From CADEDV01 sp964437415 (GTDB lineage Bacteria; Bacteroidota; Bacteroidia; Chitinophagales; Chitinophagaceae): 64,000 bases of DNA. Of this stretch, positions 18,057 through 25,434 are shown in pieces. Location: contig CAYTGN010000014.1 in assembly GCA_964437415.1 (NCBI GenBank), positions 1 to 64,000 of the forward strand. Reading direction: 5' to 3'. A model generated the notes under the pieces. It was not told the DNA's origin. It searched no databases and was given only the letters and a program-made list of their open reading frames with translations. Position numbers and translations under genes: made by a program. Numbering within the stretch: the stretch's first letter is position 1; every line of letters begins with the position of its first letter.

Positions 18057-18064
18057 CAAAGGTA
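18057..18064 (-). promoter_or_regulatory. Promoter -7 box for mdh (TACCTTTG)
   Basis: Minus-strand TACCTTTG matches TAnnTTTG and lies between the redoxin gene and mdh, giving mdh a leader of roughly 65-70 bases. Confidence 0.45.
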
Positions 18065-18099
18065 TAGGAAAGGCTTTTTTTATATGATGTTATGTTGGC

Positions 18100-18606
18100 T
18101 TATTTTTTCAGTTCTTCCAGCATCTTTTCAACCTTCATAGTGCCTTCAAACACCGAGATGAGTTCTTTTTTCCGGTTGTAAAATGCCAGGAAAGGCAGGC
18201 TGCGGATATTGAAAAAAGCAGGCAGGAATATCTTGTTGTCATGCGCTACCACGATATTGCTGAACCTCGCCAATTGATATTTTTCACGAAAAGCCATCAT
18301 ACTGTCAAAAGGCTGCATGGTGGCCATCACGATCCGGATGCCTTTGAATTTATCAATATTTTGGATGATCTGTTCCGTTTCATGCTGGCAGTGATCGCAA
18401 TCGGGACTGAACAGCATCAGCATCACAGGCGACTTTTTAGGAAGATCGTCTTTGCTGTAAAATGAAACACTGTCGGGCAACATGAGTTTCACCGGGGGAT
18501 AGGTGGGAAATCTTTTGTAAGGAGGCTCCGGTTTTGTTTCGCCTTGTGAAAAAACGGGGGTAATGACAAGCAAGAATGCGGTGAGTGTAAATAGCTTTTT
18601 CATCAT
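18100..18606 (-). CDS. Exported thioredoxin-fold protein (CDHC)
   Basis: 168 residues with a signal peptide (MMKKLFTLTAFLLVITPVFSQ) and a thioredoxin-like domain whose active site is Cys-Asp-His-Cys in FSPDCDHCQHET, followed by the expected cis-Pro region (IRSLPFLAFY). Probably a periplasmic redox protein of the TlpA/AhpC-TSA superfamily; electron donor and partner are unknown. The reading frame opens at a TTG at 18612, but the tandem ATGs at 18606 and 18603 fit the signal peptide better. Confidence 0.85.
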   Translation of the reverse strand: MMKKLFTLTAFLLVITPVFSQGETKPEPPYKRFPTYPPVKLMLPDSVSFYSKDDLPKKSPVMLMLFSPDCDHCQHETEQIIQNIDKFKGIRIVMATMQPFDSMMAFREKYQLARFSNIVVAHDNKIFLPAFFNIRSLPFLAFYNRKKELISVFEGTMKVEKMLEELKK

Positions 18607-18695
18607 CGTCAAAGTAAGGTTATTCTTTTTATTTCAGGTCCTTACAGACTATAAAAATGCAGTAAAGGTTGACCCTCATTGCATGGTATTTTGGC

Positions 18696-18726
18696 TTTGC
18701 TGTCAGATCGCACTGCCTTATCTTTG
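18696..18726 (+). promoter_or_regulatory. Promoter for efp (TTTG - 19 bp - TATCTTTG)
   Basis: TTTG at 18696-18699 and TATCTTTG at 18719-18726 match both halves of the Bacteroidota housekeeping promoter, with 19 bases between them. The box ends 54 bases before the efp ATG. Confidence 0.65.
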
Positions 18727-18780
18727 CCGCCCCTGAGTTTTTGCATACAATAACCAGGGCATTAAAAATTTTTATCATTT

Positions 18781-19347
18781 ATGGCAACAACAGCAGATAT
18801 CAGTCGCGGTCTTATCATCAAACTCGACGGCAGCCTCTATACAGTAGTGGAATTTGGTGAAAACAAAACAGCCCGTGCAGCCGCAAAAGTGTGGGCCAAG
18901 CTGAAAGGAGTGGATAATAACCGTTCCATCGAAAAGACATGGAACTCCGGCGACAGCATTTTCCCCGTGAGAGTAGAGAAAAGAAATTACCAGTTTCTTT
19001 ATAAGGATGATACAGGTTACAATTTTATGGATAACGAGACCTTTGAGCAGATTGCCTTGCAGGAAAACCTGGTGGATGCACCGCAGTTTTTGAAGGACGG
19101 ACAGGAAGTAGGGGTATTGTTCAATACCGAAACAGAGCAACCGATGAGTGTGGAACTGCCCGACAAGATCGTGGTGCAGGTTACCTACACAGAGCCTGGT
19201 TTAAGAGGAGATACTGCTACCCGGACCTTGAAGCCCGCCACTGTTGAGACCGGCGCCACTGTGAATGTGCCCTTGTTTGTAAACGAAGGCGAGTTGATTC
19301 GTGTAAACACAAAGACGGGTGAATATGTCGAAAGAGTAAAGGAGTAA
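18781..19347 (+). CDS. efp: Elongation factor P with Arg at the loop tip
   Basis: Relieves ribosomes stalled at proline runs. The 188-residue protein shows the three-domain EF-P plan: N-terminal KOW-like domain (1-65), OB domain II with FMDNETFEQI, and domain III with TYTEPGLRGDTATRT and the GEYVERVKE end. In the loop that reaches the peptidyl-transferase centre, ungapped comparison with familiar Bacteroidota EF-P (VKPGKG) puts Arg32 (NKTARAAAK) where Lys is usual. Arg32 is also the modified residue of Pseudomonas and Shewanella EF-P, where EarP rhamnosylates it. No modifying enzyme is visible nearby. Confidence 0.95.
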   Translation: MATTADISRGLIIKLDGSLYTVVEFGENKTARAAAKVWAKLKGVDNNRSIEKTWNSGDSIFPVRVEKRNYQFLYKDDTGYNFMDNETFEQIALQENLVDAPQFLKDGQEVGVLFNTETEQPMSVELPDKIVVQVTYTEPGLRGDTATRTLKPATVETGATVNVPLFVNEGELIRVNTKTGEYVERVKE

Positions 19348-19366
19348 TTTGAAATAATTCAGAAAT

Positions 19367-19398
19367 GGCCCAAAATCTCCCGGTTTTGGGCTGTTTTG
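19367..19398 (+). terminator. Terminator of efp
   Basis: GCCCAAAA and TTTTGGGC form a perfect 8-bp stem with an eight-base loop, followed by TGTTTT. A second weaker hairpin TGGCC-GAATTT-GGGCCA lies about 15 bases on. Confidence 0.65.
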
Positions 19399-19529
19399 TA
19401 CCATTTTTGGCCGAATTTGGGCCAGAATCTTCAAAAAAAGCTTGAAAAGCTGGCCTTGATTTACCTAACTTAGCCCTCCCTTCAAACGGGAATTCTTACT
19501 AAACCAAAACGTTTTCAAAATTGAAAAAC

Positions 19530-20021
19530 ATGGACTTCAAGCAAATACAGGAGTTGATCAAAATGATCAATAAATCCAATATTGGTGAATTGACAGTTGA
19601 GCAAAAAGACTTCCGGATCACCATCCGGCAAAAGGAAGAACATGTGACCCAGGTAGTTTCTGCAGCTCCTGTCCAGGCTGCACCTGTCCATGTTGCAGCG
19701 CCTCAGCCTGCTGCGCCGGTTGCCACATCACCTGCCTCCGTTGCTGAAAAGCCCAAAGCTGCTGAAGAACCCGCAGGTAATCTTATTACGGTGAAAAGTC
19801 CCATGATCGGCACTTTTTACCGCCGCCCTTCACCCGATAAACCCAACTTCGTGGAAGTAGGCACAGACATCAATCCCGGCCAGGTGGTTTGCATCATAGA
19901 GGCCATGAAACTCTTTAATGAAATTGAAAGCGAAGTAAAAGGCAAGGTGGTGAAATTATTAGTGGATGATGCTTCGCCGGTTGAATATGACCAGCCGCTG
20001 TTCCTTGTAGAACCTGCATAA
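19530..20021 (+). CDS. accB: Acetyl-CoA carboxylase biotin carboxyl carrier protein
   Basis: Carries the biotin that shuttles carboxyl groups between AccC and AccA/AccD. 163 residues from the ATG at 19530 (the frame opens at a TTG three codons earlier). A short N-terminal helix region (MDFKQIQELIKMINKSN) is followed by an Ala/Pro/Val-rich linker (residues 45-85) and a biotinyl domain with the modified Lys in EAMKLFNE (about 127). The exposed PxMxGTFYRRPSP thumb segment is typical of AccB. It is followed by accC. Confidence 0.96.
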   Translation: MDFKQIQELIKMINKSNIGELTVEQKDFRITIRQKEEHVTQVVSAAPVQAAPVHVAAPQPAAPVATSPASVAEKPKAAEEPAGNLITVKSPMIGTFYRRPSPDKPNFVEVGTDINPGQVVCIIEAMKLFNEIESEVKGKVVKLLVDDASPVEYDQPLFLVEPA

Positions 20022-20022
20022 G

Positions 20023-20090
20023 AAGTTCATTGTTCATAGCTGAAAGTTCATAGTAAGCAGCGATGAACCATGAAACATGAACTTTTTCAT
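20023..20090. repeat. Word-built hairpin spacer accB-accC (GTTCAT type)
   Basis: Left side repeats GTTCATTGTTCATAG and AGTTCATAG; right side repeats ATGAACCATGAAACATGAAC, its reverse complement in word form. The spacer can fold into an imperfect hairpin. The same words build the aguB-aguA spacer at 58386-58450. Confidence 0.7.
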
Positions 20091-20105
20091 TTCAAATCAG
20101 ATTAG

Positions 20106-21443
20106 ATGTTTAAAAAGATACTGATAGCAAACCGTGGAGAGATTGCCCTTCGTGTGATCCGCACCTGCCGGGAAATGGGCATTAAAACGGTTGCTGTTTA
20201 TTCCACTGCCGACAGGGATAGCCTGCATGTGAAGTTTGCTGATGAAGCGGTATGTATTGGCAAGGCGCAGAGCAGCGATTCCTATCTCAATATTCCCCAT
20301 ATCATGGCTGCAGTGGAGATCACCAATGCAGATGCCATACATCCCGGCTACGGATTTTTGGCAGAGAATGCAAGGTTTGCCAAAATATGCAATGACCATG
20401 GCATCAAGTTCATCGGTCCAACACCGGAAATGATCAATGCGATGGGTGATAAGATCACGGCAAAAGAAACCATGATCAAGGCCGGTGTGCCGGTAGTGCC
20501 GGGTGGTGAAGGTTTGCTGCAAAGCATAGAAGAAGCCAAAAGCCTGGCAAGGGACATGGGCTACCCGGTGATCCTAAAAGCAACTGCGGGCGGTGGCGGA
20601 AAAGGGATGCGCATTGTTTGGGAAGAAACCGAAATAGAAAGGGCCTACAACACGGCTAAAGCAGAAGCAGCTGCCGCATTCAAGAATGACGGCATCTATA
20701 TGGAAAAATTTGTAGAAGAGCCAAGGCATATTGAAATACAGGTGGCCGGCGATCAGTATGGCAATGTGTGTCACCTAAGTGAGAGAGATTGCTCTATACA
20801 GCGAAGGCATCAGAAATTAGTGGAGGAATCACCATCGCCTTTCATGACCGATGAACTGCGGTATAAAATGGGAGAAGCAGCCAAGAAAGCTGCGTCAGCC
20901 ATTAATTATGAAAGTGTGGGAACGATAGAGTTTCTTGTGGACAAGCACCGCAATTTCTATTTCATGGAGATGAACACCCGTATCCAGGTGGAGCATTGCG
21001 TGACGGAAGAGGTGATCAATTTTGATCTTATCAAGGAGCAGATCAAGATAGCGATGGGAGATAAAATATCCGGACAGGATTATATTCCCCAGATGCATTC
21101 CATCGAATGCCGCATCAATGCAGAAGACCCTTACAATGATTTTCGTCCTTCGCCCGGCAAGATCACTGTACTGCACCAGCCCGGTGGTCATGGGGTGAGG
21201 GTGGACAGCCATGTATATGCAGGCTATGTTATTCCCCCTTATTATGATTCGATGATCGGCAAACTTATCACGGTGGCGCAAACAAGGCAGGAAGCCATCA
21301 ACACCATGCACCGGGCATTGAGTGAGTATGTCATTGAAGGAATAAAAACCACGATTCCGTTTCACCTGCAACTGATGAAAGATGAACGTTTCATCTCAGG
21401 AGACTTCAACACTAAATTCCTTGAAGATTTTACGCTGTTGTAA
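20106..21443 (+). CDS. accC: Acetyl-CoA carboxylase biotin carboxylase
   Basis: Carboxylates the biotin of AccB using ATP and bicarbonate. 445 residues in the family's normal range: N-terminal Rossmann-like domain (FKKILIANRGEIALRVI), ATP-grasp domain with the glycine-rich ATGGGGKGMRI loop, HIEIQVAGD, the metal-binding EMNTRIQVEH segment, and a C-terminal domain (ECRINAEDPYNDFRPSPGKI). It follows accB after an 84-base spacer and is probably co-transcribed with it. Confidence 0.97.
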   Translation: MFKKILIANRGEIALRVIRTCREMGIKTVAVYSTADRDSLHVKFADEAVCIGKAQSSDSYLNIPHIMAAVEITNADAIHPGYGFLAENARFAKICNDHGIKFIGPTPEMINAMGDKITAKETMIKAGVPVVPGGEGLLQSIEEAKSLARDMGYPVILKATAGGGGKGMRIVWEETEIERAYNTAKAEAAAAFKNDGIYMEKFVEEPRHIEIQVAGDQYGNVCHLSERDCSIQRRHQKLVEESPSPFMTDELRYKMGEAAKKAASAINYESVGTIEFLVDKHRNFYFMEMNTRIQVEHCVTEEVINFDLIKEQIKIAMGDKISGQDYIPQMHSIECRINAEDPYNDFRPSPGKITVLHQPGGHGVRVDSHVYAGYVIPPYYDSMIGKLITVAQTRQEAINTMHRALSEYVIEGIKTTIPFHLQLMKDERFISGDFNTKFLEDFTLL

Positions 21444-21456
21444 AAGCAGGCCTGTC

Positions 21457-22083
21457 TTAGTTGAAAAGATATGAAGCAGGCAACACCGCCCTGTTGTAGC
21501 TGATCTTCATCCGCACGGTGATGCTGACATTTGCCTCGCCGGTTTCTTTATTGTTTTCCCACATCAGCGACACCGGGGCAAGGGCATGGGTCGGCACAAA
21601 ATAGTTCAGCCAGGCGCTGATCACCTCTTCCCCTTTTTTTTCTTCCTGGTAATTACTTTTGGAAAAATGGCGGCTGATGTTCTTGTGTATTTTTTCAAAT
21701 TCCTTTTTGATGTCTTTCAAACCTGCTGCAGAATTTTGAGTGAAAGCTTCCAGCCGGTAAATGAAAATGGTATCTCTCAGGTCCGCAGTGTCGGAATAGT
21801 TCACTTCTGTTTCGGCCAGCAGTATCTCTACTTTTTCGGGTTTAAAGAAAAAAGGATTATGCCTGGGATAAAGTCCGTAGAATGTAAAAAAACTGCTGTC
21901 AGATCGCTGCAGTATTTCTTTATTACTGACAGTCGGGTCATTCACCAGGTGTTTAAGAAAGCTGCTGAACTCCTCCGCAAAGGGATCGGAGCGGAAATAT
22001 TGCTTTGTCACTTTTTTCACAGCATCCTGTCCTAAGCAATTAAAGCATGACAGCAGCAATAGTAATAAGCAGATTTTTCTCAT
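21457..22083 (-). CDS. Exported protein of unknown function
   Basis: 208 residues from the ATG at 22083, which opens a signal peptide (MRKICLLLLLLSCFNCLGQ). The mature part has alternating hydrophobic and charged residues and ends in a strand (VSITVRMKISYNRAVLPASYLF). No motif is recognised. The frame runs upstream to 22233 but that part overlaps the 3' end of the TSUP gene in another frame and lacks coding character. It is last in a minus-strand series. Confidence 0.7.
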   Translation of the reverse strand: MRKICLLLLLLSCFNCLGQDAVKKVTKQYFRSDPFAEEFSSFLKHLVNDPTVSNKEILQRSDSSFFTFYGLYPRHNPFFFKPEKVEILLAETEVNYSDTADLRDTIFIYRLEAFTQNSAAGLKDIKKEFEKIHKNISRHFSKSNYQEEKKGEEVISAWLNYFVPTHALAPVSLMWENNKETGEANVSITVRMKISYNRAVLPASYLFN

Positions 22084-22150
22084 GGGGGAACAACAACGAT
22101 TGAATATCTTGAAAGTACTAAAAGACAGCAAACGGCAGAAATCTGTGTTG

Positions 22151-22594
22151 TTAAAAAATACTTTTAACCCATTTGAAAAAGGCGCTGTCCCACCCCAGCA
22201 TTTTGAAAGCTGTGTAAAAAAGAATAATGGCAAATATCTTTTTCAATGTTTCTGTGTCAATTGCCAGGGCTATCTTACTGCCGAAATAGCCACCGGCCAG
22301 AAAAGATATGCAAAGCAGCCCCACCACTTTCAGATCAATGGGTGTGCCCATTTTCTGGCAATGATGGTAATAGTATATAGAAGCAAGAATGACCACCGGC
22401 AGGGTAAGCACAGCCAGCGAAGTGCCCTGTGCCTGATGCTGGGTGTAATTAAGAAAAAAAACAAGGGCAGGCACCATGATGATGCCGCCGCCAATACCCA
22501 CAAGACCGCTGAGCATGCCCGCTGCCAGCCCGATGACAAGCACCAGTAGCACTAATTGTATCGTCATAGTATGTTGTTGTTGTGGTTGGTTCAT
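22151..22594 (-). CDS. Half-size TSUP (TauE/SafE) membrane transporter
   Basis: 147 residues with about four hydrophobic segments. The first carries the TSUP signature GLAAGMLSGLVGIGGGIIMVPAL, and FLAGGYFGSKIAL resembles the repeat found in the second half of full TSUP proteins. Full-length members have 7-8 segments and about 250 residues, so this is a half-length form that may pair with itself. Substrate unknown (family members export sulfite, sulfoacetate or related anions). Its ATG overlaps the ppa stop codon (ATGA), pointing to translational coupling. Confidence 0.82.
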   Translation of the reverse strand: MNQPQQQHTMTIQLVLLVLVIGLAAGMLSGLVGIGGGIIMVPALVFFLNYTQHQAQGTSLAVLTLPVVILASIYYYHHCQKMGTPIDLKVVGLLCISFLAGGYFGSKIALAIDTETLKKIFAIILFYTAFKMLGWDSAFFKWVKSIF

Positions 22595-23139
22595 TCTTTG
22601 CGGATGTAACTTTCCTTATAAAAAACAATCGCATCGCTGATGATCTTGCAGGCCGTGTCTTTATCCTGGAAATTATCTATTTCCACTTTTTTATTCTCAA
22701 GCACTTTGTATTGCTCAAAGAAATTGCGCAGTTCTAATAAAAAATGTTGTGGAAGGTCTTCCGTTTTCTGGTAGTGATTTACCGAAGGGTCTTTGGCAGC
22801 CACAGCGATGATCTTATCATCCATTTGTCCCTGATCAATCATCTGCATATTACCTATCACTTTGGCTTCAACCAGGCAAAGTGACTGGATGGATTGTGAA
22901 CACAGCACCAGTATATCCAGCGGGTCATTGTCCTGCCCTAATGTTTGCGGGATAAAACCATAATTGACCGGGTAGTGAAACGAGGAATAGATCACCCTGT
23001 CAAGTTTTAACAGCCCCGTTATTTTATCTACTTCGTATTTGGCTCTCGATCCTTGGGGGATTTCAATAAGAGCATTCACAATTTGGGGAGCTTTGTCACC
23101 ATAAAAAGCCCCGTGCCAGGGATGATAAACAGTGAGCAT
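22591..23139 (-). CDS. ppa: Inorganic pyrophosphatase, family I
   Basis: Hydrolyses pyrophosphate from biosynthetic reactions. 182 residues with the family I motifs EIPQGSRAKYEVDK, YPVNYGFIPQT and the metal-binding DNDPLDIL (Asp-x-Asp-x-x-Asp), and further Asp residues in KIIAVAAKDP. Size is typical of bacterial family I enzymes. It heads a pair with the TSUP gene, whose start overlaps its stop. Confidence 0.96.
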   Translation of the reverse strand: MLTVYHPWHGAFYGDKAPQIVNALIEIPQGSRAKYEVDKITGLLKLDRVIYSSFHYPVNYGFIPQTLGQDNDPLDILVLCSQSIQSLCLVEAKVIGNMQMIDQGQMDDKIIAVAAKDPSVNHYQKTEDLPQHFLLELRNFFEQYKVLENKKVEIDNFQDKDTACKIISDAIVFYKESYIRKE

Positions 23140-23190
23140 GGGAATGATTTACAGGTTTCGGGCCGTAAGTTAGCAACAATTGGAACAGCA

Positions 23191-23562
23191 TCAGCGGGAG
23201 ACCTTCATGCCGATGAAAGTGGCAAGCAGGCCCAGCATCACACTGCCGGCGATATAAAGGAAAAATAAAAGCATCTTGTTTTCACGCATCAGCCCGATGC
23301 CTTCGAGGGTGAAGGCGGAAAAAGTGGTGAAACCGCCGCAGATGCCTGCCATCAGGAATAATTTCCAGTTTTCATTTGCATCAAAGCTTTTGAAGGAGAG
23401 ACCCCACAAAAGGCCGATGAGAAAACAGCCGGTGATGTTAACAGCAAAAGTGCCCCAGGGAAAATGATGCGGATATAAAGCTGTGAGCCATCGCTGGAAA
23501 AGATAGCGGGCCATGCTGCCAAGCCCGCCGCCCAATCCTACGAGCAAAACATGTTTGATCAT
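23191..23562 (-). CDS. fluC: Fluoride ion transporter FluC/CrcB
   Basis: Small dual-topology membrane channel that exports fluoride. 123 residues with four hydrophobic segments and the family motifs GGGLGSMARY, FPWGTFAVNITGCFLIG and GGFTTFSAFTLE. There is no sign of a fluoride riboswitch; its ATG overlaps the stop codon of the preceding lipoprotein gene by four bases (ATGA), so it is probably translated from a shared mRNA. Confidence 0.95.
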   Translation of the reverse strand: MIKHVLLVGLGGGLGSMARYLFQRWLTALYPHHFPWGTFAVNITGCFLIGLLWGLSFKSFDANENWKLFLMAGICGGFTTFSAFTLEGIGLMRENKMLLFFLYIAGSVMLGLLATFIGMKVSR

Positions 23563-23987
23563 CGCAGGCTGTCGGGTTTGTGTTTGAAGATATATTTAAA
23601 ATCTATCAGCCAGTCATCCCCCAGCTTCACCACTTTCAATGAATCTTTTTGATTGCGGTAGGTGTTAGCATAATAAACAATACTGGTGGAGTCATCCAGT
23701 TTGCGGGTTTCATAAATTTTGATAGAAGCGCCTTTGTATTGGTTCTTTTCCTCGGGGTTCATTCTTTCTTTATACAACCTTTCTGATGCTTCAAGTTCCT
23801 GCAGGTTAAGTGAATCGGGCAGCAGCATTTTTTTTGCTTTATCAAAATCTCCGTCTAATGCAGCCCTGATAAAATTGCGGGCAGCATCTACATCATTTTC
23901 CGCTTTTCCATCGAGTCGTCTGTCAGATTCCTTGCAGGCTATAAACAGAAAAGTTGTTGCAAGTGCAGTAATGATTGTTGCTTTCAT
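23559..23987 (-). CDS. Small lipoprotein, DUF4878/lumazine-binding-like
   Basis: 142 residues from the ATG at 23987. The N-terminus (MKATIITALATTFLFIAC) ends in a lipobox Cys, so a lipid-anchored protein is likely. The rest (DVDAARNFIRAALDGDFDKAKKMLL, then strands to LGDDWLIDFKYIF) has the helix-then-sheet plan of NTF2-like DUF4878 proteins, as does the next lipoprotein upstream. Role unknown. Its end overlaps the fluC start. Confidence 0.75.
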   Translation of the reverse strand: MKATIITALATTFLFIACKESDRRLDGKAENDVDAARNFIRAALDGDFDKAKKMLLPDSLNLQELEASERLYKERMNPEEKNQYKGASIKIYETRKLDDSTSIVYYANTYRNQKDSLKVVKLGDDWLIDFKYIFKHKPDSLR

Positions 23988-24081
23988 TGGCACAAAATAC
24001 AAAATCTTTACAAGGCGGCTTGCAGAAAATACAAAAGCCCCCTGGCGGGAGCTTTTGATGATTATTGATAATATCGCTGAA

Positions 24082-24705
24082 TTATTGTTTCATTTTTTCA
24101 AGAACCTTCATAGCTTCTTCCATTTTCTTGGGATCAATGCTCTTCATCAGGCTGTCGGCCATCTGCATACTTTTTTTGAGATCATCCGAATTAAAATTAG
24201 GTAATGTATCGTTCGCATTTCCTCCTTCGGCATCATTGTTGTCCCATGCATTTTGTTTTTTCGCCTGGTCCATGCCCATTTTCATCAGGGTGCTCATGCT
24301 GAAATCCACTTTCCAGGCGCCGTCTTCTTTCTTTAATGGGAAATCAAACTGGGTGCCTTTGGTCTTGTGTTTAAAAGGAACCATGGCTGTTTCACCGTCA
24401 ATTTTTGCATCGCCTATCTCTACATCTTTGAAACCTTCAACAGGATCTTCCTCTTTTGATTCGGCTCCGGGCATGTCTTTAAATTTTTCCGCCATTTCCA
24501 TTCCCTTTTTCATCATATCAAGAGCAGCCTTGCTGTCTTTGGTGGCTAGTTTGGCAGCGCCGTCAAGGTCTTTTTTGGCCATTCTTTCAAAAAATTCCTG
24601 CAGCACGGCTTTGGGGTCAGCATTGCTCATGCTTCCGCCGCCGCAGGCAACCAGGAGGGCAGATGCCGCAATGCTCATACACAGTGTTTGAAACGCTTTT
24701 TTCAT
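24082..24705 (-). CDS. Lipoprotein, DUF4878-like
   Basis: 207 residues from the ATG at 24705. A signal peptide ends in ALLVAC-GGG, a lipoprotein processing site. The middle (AVLQEFFERMAKKDLDGAAKLATKDSK, AMVPFKHKTKGTQFDFPLKKEDGAWKVDF) fits the NTF2-like fold of DUF4878 proteins, and the C-terminus is a Met/Lys-rich amphipathic helix. Function unknown. It has its own TACATTTG box upstream. Confidence 0.78.
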   Translation of the reverse strand: MKKAFQTLCMSIAASALLVACGGGSMSNADPKAVLQEFFERMAKKDLDGAAKLATKDSKAALDMMKKGMEMAEKFKDMPGAESKEEDPVEGFKDVEIGDAKIDGETAMVPFKHKTKGTQFDFPLKKEDGAWKVDFSMSTLMKMGMDQAKKQNAWDNNDAEGGNANDTLPNFNSDDLKKSMQMADSLMKSIDPKKMEEAMKVLEKMKQ

Positions 24706-24726
24706 ATCAGTGGTTTTTGATTGCAA

Positions 24727-24734
24727 CAAATGTA
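24727..24734 (-). promoter_or_regulatory. Promoter -7 box for DUF4878 lipoprotein (TACATTTG)
   Basis: Minus-strand TACATTTG fits TAnnTTTG and lies 22 bases before the lipoprotein ATG, in the short gap after the YiiX-type gene. Confidence 0.45.
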
Positions 24735-24762
24735 GGATTTCCCATTATATATGGCAGAATAT

Positions 24763-25434
24763 TTACCAGCCCAGTTCAACTCTTTTTATCAACAGGGTTC
24801 TTCCATTCAGGTAAAGGTCGTCGGGGGTGATGCCATAGGGCCATTCCCGGGGGGCAATACCAGTACTCAGGGGTACATGAAGTGAGTTCTCAAGGCATTT
24901 ATATACAAACTCTGAGCAATACATTTCATCATCGGAGAGTATGTTGAAATACATATCGAATTTCAATCCCTTTTTATGATGGTGGCGGATGAGAACAGAC
25001 AAGGAATCAGCCTCCTCTTTTGAAAGATCGTAGCGGTAAACGGCAAACCTGTCAGCATCAGGCACAGAGCAAAAAACTTCTAACGGGTCGCGGCGCAATT
25101 TCTGGCCGGGGTTGAAACTACCGCCGATGGCATGATAGACAAATACAGAATCATTTTCTATCAGCAACAATCCGCAATGTGAAAAAGAAGTATCTACCCG
25201 GTTCATGCTGCGGGCCGCCTGGCTCACCTCATCCGTGCCACTGCGAAAAATAAGATCGCCGTTTTGCAAAAAAGGTTTCAAATCGGCGATAGCTTTTTTA
25301 TATGCCATCAGCGCAGCTTCAGAAGGTGCAGGAGATTGTGAAGCCTGTCGACAGGCCATACATAAAAGTAAAAGGCAGCCGCAAAGCCACCTTTTGAAAC
25401 CGTCCTTGTATAGATAAATATTATTAGTGCTCAC
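24763..25434 (-). CDS. YiiX/YebB-type NlpC/P60-like cysteine hydrolase, lipoprotein
   Basis: 223 residues. The N-terminus has a hydrophobic stretch ending in LLLCMAC, a likely lipobox. The body matches the permuted papain-like YiiX family: LQNGDLIFRSG, then SHCGLLLIENDSVFVYHAIGG (His-containing) and EMYCSEFVYKCLE with the probable nucleophile Cys. Such proteins are thought to act on peptidoglycan or lipid-linked amides; the substrate is not known. The start is a GTG that overlaps the phoH stop codon by one base (TAGTG), so the two are likely co-translated. Confidence 0.82.
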   Translation of the reverse strand: MSTNNIYLYKDGFKRWLCGCLLLLCMACRQASQSPAPSEAALMAYKKAIADLKPFLQNGDLIFRSGTDEVSQAARSMNRVDTSFSHCGLLLIENDSVFVYHAIGGSFNPGQKLRRDPLEVFCSVPDADRFAVYRYDLSKEEADSLSVLIRHHHKKGLKFDMYFNILSDDEMYCSEFVYKCLENSLHVPLSTGIAPREWPYGITPDDLYLNGRTLLIKRVELGW

